From the NCBI RefSeq assembly GCF_024347095.1, contig NZ_AP024903.1, positions 186,001 through 250,000 on the forward strand: a stretch of DNA of 64,000 bases, written 5' to 3'. The translations under genes were made by a program, and so were the position numbers. Below, one piece after another: positions 60,492 to 64,000 of this stretch; within the stretch, counting starts at the first letter, position 1; each line of letters begins with the position of its first letter. The notes under the pieces were generated by a model. That model did not search any database. It was not told the DNA's origin and worked only from the letters and a program-made list of their open reading frames with translations. The DNA is from Vibrio rhizosphaerae (GTDB lineage: Bacteria; Pseudomonadota; Gammaproteobacteria; Enterobacterales; Vibrionaceae).

Positions 60492-61811
60492 ATGCGTGCC
60501 CGCAGCGCTTTTAGCCAAACCATTTTACTCTTTCTCGTCTTATTGGTTGCCAACCAGCTTTACTCTTACTACGCCGTTTTCCATTATGCGTTGCTGCCTA
60601 GCTTGCAGCAGTTTAATAAGATTTTAAGTCATGAAATCCACTTGATGTTAGATGATACGATGGATGAGCATCATGGTATCCCGTTGAATGCCCCGATGCG
60701 CCGTCAGGTGTTGGAGAAGTTGGGGGTAACCATTCATCCGTTGCACAGTCAGGCAGGCACGACTTATCAGCAAGCAACGTCGATTGATCTGATGAGTGAA
60801 CAAATGAGCAAGGAGCTTGGCTCTCCGACTGATGTCCGAATGTCTCTTGAGGAAAAAAGTTATGTGCTGTGGATGAGAATCGATGCATTACCGGACGTTC
60901 TGCTGCGGATCCCACTCTCAGAATTACAAGAAGACGATTTCTTACCGTTGTTTTGGAATAGTTTGATGATGGCTTGCTTTATTCTGTTTGGCGGCTGGCT
61001 GTTCATCCGCTGGCAAAATCGCCCGTTGATTCGCTTAGAAAAAGCGGCGAAAGCCGTCGGAAAAGGAGAGATTCCGCCCCCGCTCGAAGCGAAAGGTTCC
61101 TCTGAAATCCGTTCAGTGACTTATGCTTTCAATCAGATGTCGAAAGGTATTCAGGCGCTGGAAGAAGACCGGGCGCTGTTGATGGCTGGGATTAGCCATG
61201 ATTTACGCACGCCATTGACGCGTATTCGTTTGGCAACCGAGATGATGTCTGCCGATGATCGCTATCTGGCCGAAGGCATTATCAGCGATACTGAAGAGTG
61301 TAATGAAATTATCAGTCAGTTTATGGACTATCTGAAACCGGTCAATGCACAGACATTCCGGCCTGTCGAAATAAATGACTTGATACTCGAAGTGGCCCGT
61401 TCCGGAGAGCGAACGGTGGCGGTAGAAACAGAACTTGCGACGGGATTGAAACCTGCGTTTGGGCATGCGATTGCAATCAAGCGTGCCCTGACGAACTTGA
61501 TTGTCAATGCCAGCCGTTATGGGCACGGTTGGATCAAAGTGAGCTCCGGCATGACGGCTGATAACCGATTAGTGTGGATCTGCGTGGAAGATAATGGTCC
61601 CGGTATTATAGAGGCGCAAATGGAAAAAGTATTTGAACCGTTTACCCGGGGAGATGCCGCGCGGGGCAGTGAAGGCTCCGGGCTTGGTTTGGCCATTGTG
61701 AAACGGATTGTTAGTCAGCATCAAGGACGAGTATCGATGAATAATCGTTCGGATGGCGGGCTGAAGGTGCAGATCAGCTTCCCGGTAAGCGGGAAGCTGA
61801 AACATACCTGA
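60492..61811 (+). CDS. envZ: osmosensor histidine kinase EnvZ
   Basis: 439 residues. One N-terminal TM ([20 protein letters not shown]), a periplasmic domain of about 120 residues, a second TM ([17 protein letters not shown]), a HAMP region and the DHp helix [19 protein letters not shown] with His236. The ATPase lobe has [12 protein letters not shown] (N box), VEDNGPGI (G1) and GSGLGLAIV (G2). It phosphorylates OmpR. The gene's last codons form a 10-bp perfect GC-rich stem (61775-61799) facing the convergent efflux pump gene. Confidence 0.95.
   Translation: MRARSAFSQTILLFLVLLVANQLYSYYAVFHYALLPSLQQFNKILSHEIHLMLDDTMDEHHGIPLNAPMRRQVLEKLGVTIHPLHSQAGTTYQQATSIDLMSEQMSKELGSPTDVRMSLEEKSYVLWMRIDALPDVLLRIPLSELQEDDFLPLFWNSLMMACFILFGGWLFIRWQNRPLIRLEKAAKAVGKGEIPPPLEAKGSSEIRSVTYAFNQMSKGIQALEEDRALLMAGISHDLRTPLTRIRLATEMMSADDRYLAEGIISDTEECNEIISQFMDYLKPVNAQTFRPVEINDLILEVARSGERTVAVETELATGLKPAFGHAIAIKRALTNLIVNASRYGHGWIKVSSGMTADNRLVWICVEDNGPGIIEAQMEKVFEPFTRGDAARGSEGSGLGLAIVKRIVSQHQGRVSMNNRSDGGLKVQISFPVSGKLKHT
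61775..61799. other. GC-rich hairpin in the last codons of envZ
   Basis: Arms CAGCTTCCCG and CGGGAAGCTG pair perfectly over 10 bp around a 5-base loop, ending 10 bases before the envZ stop. No U-tract follows on either strand. It may protect the 3' end or slow transcription between the convergent envZ and emrB-like genes, which are only 15 bases apart. Confidence 0.6.
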
Positions 61812-61826
61812 TAGGCTCTGTGACGC

Positions 61827-63326
61827 TTAGGCTTCTTTCACCGCTTTGCGGGTCAAGAAGATCAGTGGCACTAAAGCCGCAAACAGCAGGGTCAGAATCG
61901 AAAACAGATCGATGGTTGACATCATAAACGACTGAGAGGTGATGATGCCATTCCACTGTGCCAGAAAGCTCACCGGGTCGCCGTGCTGTAACGATGGCGC
62001 AATTTGTGGGTTATAAGGTGAGATTTGCTCGGCCATGATGGAATGGTGTACACCGGCATTTCTCGACCAAATCCAACTGGTGAGTGATGATGCGAAGCTC
62101 GCACCGATCGTGCGGATAAATGTGGACAGGGAAGTTGCATCCGCAATTTCCGGTCCATGCAGGTCGGAGAGCAAAATCGTCGTCATCGGCATAAAGAACA
62201 GCGAAATACCGATCCCCATGAATAACTGGACTAATGCAATGGTGGCAAAGTCCACATCACTGTTAAACCGAGCCCGGGCATAGCAACTCAGACCGATGAC
62301 TACAAAGGATAATGAAGCCAGTTTACGCATGTCGAGGTGGCTGCCGAAGCGCCCCAGAATCGGTGTCATGAAGAGTGGAATGATACCCATGGGTGCAGCT
62401 GCCAGCCCGGCCCAGAGTGCGGTGTAGTCCATCTGGCTTTGTAACCACTGTGGCAAGATCAGATTGATACTGAAAAAGCCGGCAAACCCTAAGGTCAGGA
62501 TGATTGTTCCGATACAGAAATTGCGATTGGCAAACAGACGCAAATTAATGATTGGATTTTCATCGGTCAATTCCCAAATCACCATAAAAATCAGCATGAT
62601 CACTGAGAAAACAGCGCCGCCGACAATCCAGTTATTGGCGAACCAGTCCAGCTCATTCCCTTTATCGAGCACAATTTGCAGCGCGCCAACTCCTAAAGCC
62701 ATGGTCGCTAAACCAACGATGTCCAGTTTGGTTTTCATGGGTTGATGCGGGCGATCTTTCAATTGACTGAGAATGACTGTGACCGAAAATATACCAATCG
62801 GAATATTAATGAAGAAAATCCAGGGCCAGCTATAGTCATAGGTTAACCAGCCTCCGAGAATCGGCCCGACTATCGGACCAACCACGGCAACCATCCCGAT
62901 CAGCGCCAGTGCCATACTGCGTTTTTCTTTCGGGAATACTGACATCAGCAGTACCTGACTCATCGGGAACAGCGGCGCAGCCGCAAGCCCCTGCAGGGTC
63001 CGGAAGATAACCAGTTCGCCCATGGTCTGGGAGATGCCACAAAGAAATGATGTCACACTGAAAGCAATGAGTGCACCGACATAAAGATGCACTTCACCGA
63101 TACGGCGGCTTAACCAAGCTGTAATCGGCAAGCCGATAGCATTACTGACGGTAAATGACGTAATGACCCATGTGCCCTGATTGAGGCTGACGCCCATATT
63201 TCCCGCGATTGTCGGCAATGATACGTTCGCAATTGTGGTATCCAGCACTTGCATGAATACACCCAGCGCGATTGCGAACACACACAGTGCCATATTGGCG
63301 GGCTGAAATTCCTGAGATTGACTCAT
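61827..63326 (-). CDS. emrB: EmrB/QacA-type (DHA2) multidrug efflux permease
   Basis: 499 residues with about 14 TM helices. QVLDTTIANVSLPTIAGNMG is the DHA2 motif in TM1 (motif D1), SRRIGEVHLYVGAL is motif A, and GPIVGPILGGWLTYDYSWPWIFFINIPIG is motif C. It pumps hydrophobic drugs or ions across the inner membrane by proton antiport. The adjacent HlyD-type adaptor lies upstream in the same operon with a 17-base gap. An outer membrane TolC-type partner is expected elsewhere. Confidence 0.9.
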   Translation of the reverse strand: MSQSQEFQPANMALCVFAIALGVFMQVLDTTIANVSLPTIAGNMGVSLNQGTWVITSFTVSNAIGLPITAWLSRRIGEVHLYVGALIAFSVTSFLCGISQTMGELVIFRTLQGLAAAPLFPMSQVLLMSVFPKEKRSMALALIGMVAVVGPIVGPILGGWLTYDYSWPWIFFINIPIGIFSVTVILSQLKDRPHQPMKTKLDIVGLATMALGVGALQIVLDKGNELDWFANNWIVGGAVFSVIMLIFMVIWELTDENPIINLRLFANRNFCIGTIILTLGFAGFFSINLILPQWLQSQMDYTALWAGLAAAPMGIIPLFMTPILGRFGSHLDMRKLASLSFVVIGLSCYARARFNSDVDFATIALVQLFMGIGISLFFMPMTTILLSDLHGPEIADATSLSTFIRTIGASFASSLTSWIWSRNAGVHHSIMAEQISPYNPQIAPSLQHGDPVSFLAQWNGIITSQSFMMSTIDLFSILTLLFAALVPLIFLTRKAVKEA

Positions 63327-63343
63327 TTCGTCACCTCACCTGC

Positions 63344-64000
63344 TTACTGATTCGCGATGAATGGTTTGGTCGCAATATCATTTTCGGTAATGATCTGGTC
63401 GATCAGCTGATCAACACCCTTTAGGGACTGGTTATAGACGTTGGTCTGATAACGCGGTTTTTCCGGGGTGCTTTGTGAGAGTAACTGTCCGTTGGTATCC
63501 GAGATATCCACATTAACCTTCATCGATAAACCAATTCTGAGTGGGTGTTTCTGTACATCTTGTTCATCCAACTGGATACGAACAGGCAGACGCTGGACAA
63601 CTTTGATCCAGTTACCAGTGGCATTCTGTGCGGGCAGAATCGAAAAAGCGCTGCCTGTTCCAATCCCCAGACTTTCGACAGTACCATGAAATACCACATC
63701 ATCACCGTACAGATCAGATGTCAGAACAACCGGTTGTCCGATACGCATATCCGTCAACTGCGTTTCTTTGAAATTGGCATCAACCCAGACGCTCTCTAAA
63801 GGAACGACAGCCATCAAAATGGAGCTTTGATTGATCCGTTGTCCGACTTGTACATTACGTCGTGCAATATAACCTGAAACCGGAGCAACCAGCTGAGTCC
63901 GCTGCTCTTCCAGATAGGTTTGTTTCACTTTTGCAATGGCAGTCTTGACTAAAGGATGAGTTTCTACCGTGGTATTGTGGATCATCGCCTGCTGAGATTT
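63344..64000 (-). CDS. emrA: EmrA-type membrane fusion protein (5' end cut by window)
   Basis: The frame is open to base 64000; the visible part is 218 residues, so about 160-180 N-terminal residues (TM anchor and first coiled coil) are outside the window. The visible part begins in the coiled coil (KSQQAMIHNTTVETHPLVKTAIAKVKQTYLEEQRTQ), then shows the lipoyl half LVAPVSGYIARRNVQVGQRI and the beta-barrel domain. SVWVDANFKETQLTDMRIGQPV is the EmrA signature. It bridges EmrB to TolC in the periplasm. Confidence 0.88.
   Translation of the reverse strand, partial: KSQQAMIHNTTVETHPLVKTAIAKVKQTYLEEQRTQLVAPVSGYIARRNVQVGQRINQSSILMAVVPLESVWVDANFKETQLTDMRIGQPVVLTSDLYGDDVVFHGTVESLGIGTGSAFSILPAQNATGNWIKVVQRLPVRIQLDEQDVQKHPLRIGLSMKVNVDISDTNGQLLSQSTPEKPRYQTNVYNQSLKGVDQLIDQIITENDIATKPFIANQ

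Noticed and set aside
1..64000. tRNA, rRNA, CRISPR, insertion sequence or integron features
   Set aside because: None was recognised: no cloverleaf-like gene, no spaced repeat array and no transposase gene was found on either strand.

Overview
The window is a chromosomal segment of a gammaproteobacterium, most likely a Vibrio. The yjaG-hupA-yjaH(DUF1481) block, the OmpR/EnvZ pair and the Gfc/YjbEFGH-Wzi capsule export genes are close to known enterobacterial/vibrio proteins. The species cannot be fixed from sequence alone. About 50 kb is polysaccharide biosynthesis and export; the last ~11 kb is ordinary chromosome. The first ~17 kb is visibly more AT-rich than the rest, which fits a horizontally exchanged O-antigen or capsule locus.

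Layout. (1) 1-17.0 kb, + strand: a sulfotransferase (cut by the left edge), an RgpF-like protein and glycosyltransferases. Then comes an unusual compact run of LuxE-like ligase, LuxC-like acyl reductase, GNAT acyltransferase, acyl carrier protein, hotdog dehydratase, ThDP carboligase, NeuB-like PEP-condensing enzyme and ANL acyl ligase. A three-part polyprenyl-phosphate glycosylation set (GtrB-like, SMR-like flippase, GT-C) and a WecE-type aminotransferase follow. (2) 17.2-21.5 kb: a GT2, a WbpM-type dehydratase, a 4-reductase/epimerase and a small initiating phosphoglycosyltransferase, probably a UDP-QuiNAc-type start module. (3) 21.5-27.3 kb, - strand: SLC13 permease-cysD-cysC-DHH phosphoesterase-cysN, a PAPS supply operon that probably feeds the sulfotransferase. 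(4) 27.5-31.6 kb, - strand: yjbEFGH. (5) 32.4-52.3 kb, + strand: a second polysaccharide locus behind an ops/JUMPstart element. It holds wzi, a large Wza-like exporter, wzz and a B12-radical SAM protein. A GDP-heptose set (hddA, hddC, gmhA) follows, mixed with an Fcl-like reductase, a split transketolase, a ColD-like 3-dehydratase and another SDR. Then come glycosyltransferases, wzx, wzy and wbaP. (6) 52.4-64 kb: yjaG, a hydroxyacid dehydrogenase, a UDG-family protein, hupA, yjaH, a secreted CBM13-PL1 pectin/pectate lyase with a KdgR-like box upstream, a MocR regulator, ompR-envZ and an EmrAB-like pump.

Working together: the genes suggest two surface glycans with separate initiating transferases, at least one possibly sulfated. 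The two most unusual points are (a) the LuxC/LuxE-ACP-ThDP-NeuB run, which resembles an expanded form of the V. cholerae O1 tetronate acyl module and may make a novel sugar substituent, and (b) the GDP-heptose genes combined with a split transketolase, a His-type PLP/PMP 3-dehydratase and a B12-radical SAM enzyme, which predict a deoxygenated and probably branched heptose-derived sugar. Functions are inferred from motif recognition; no database search was possible.
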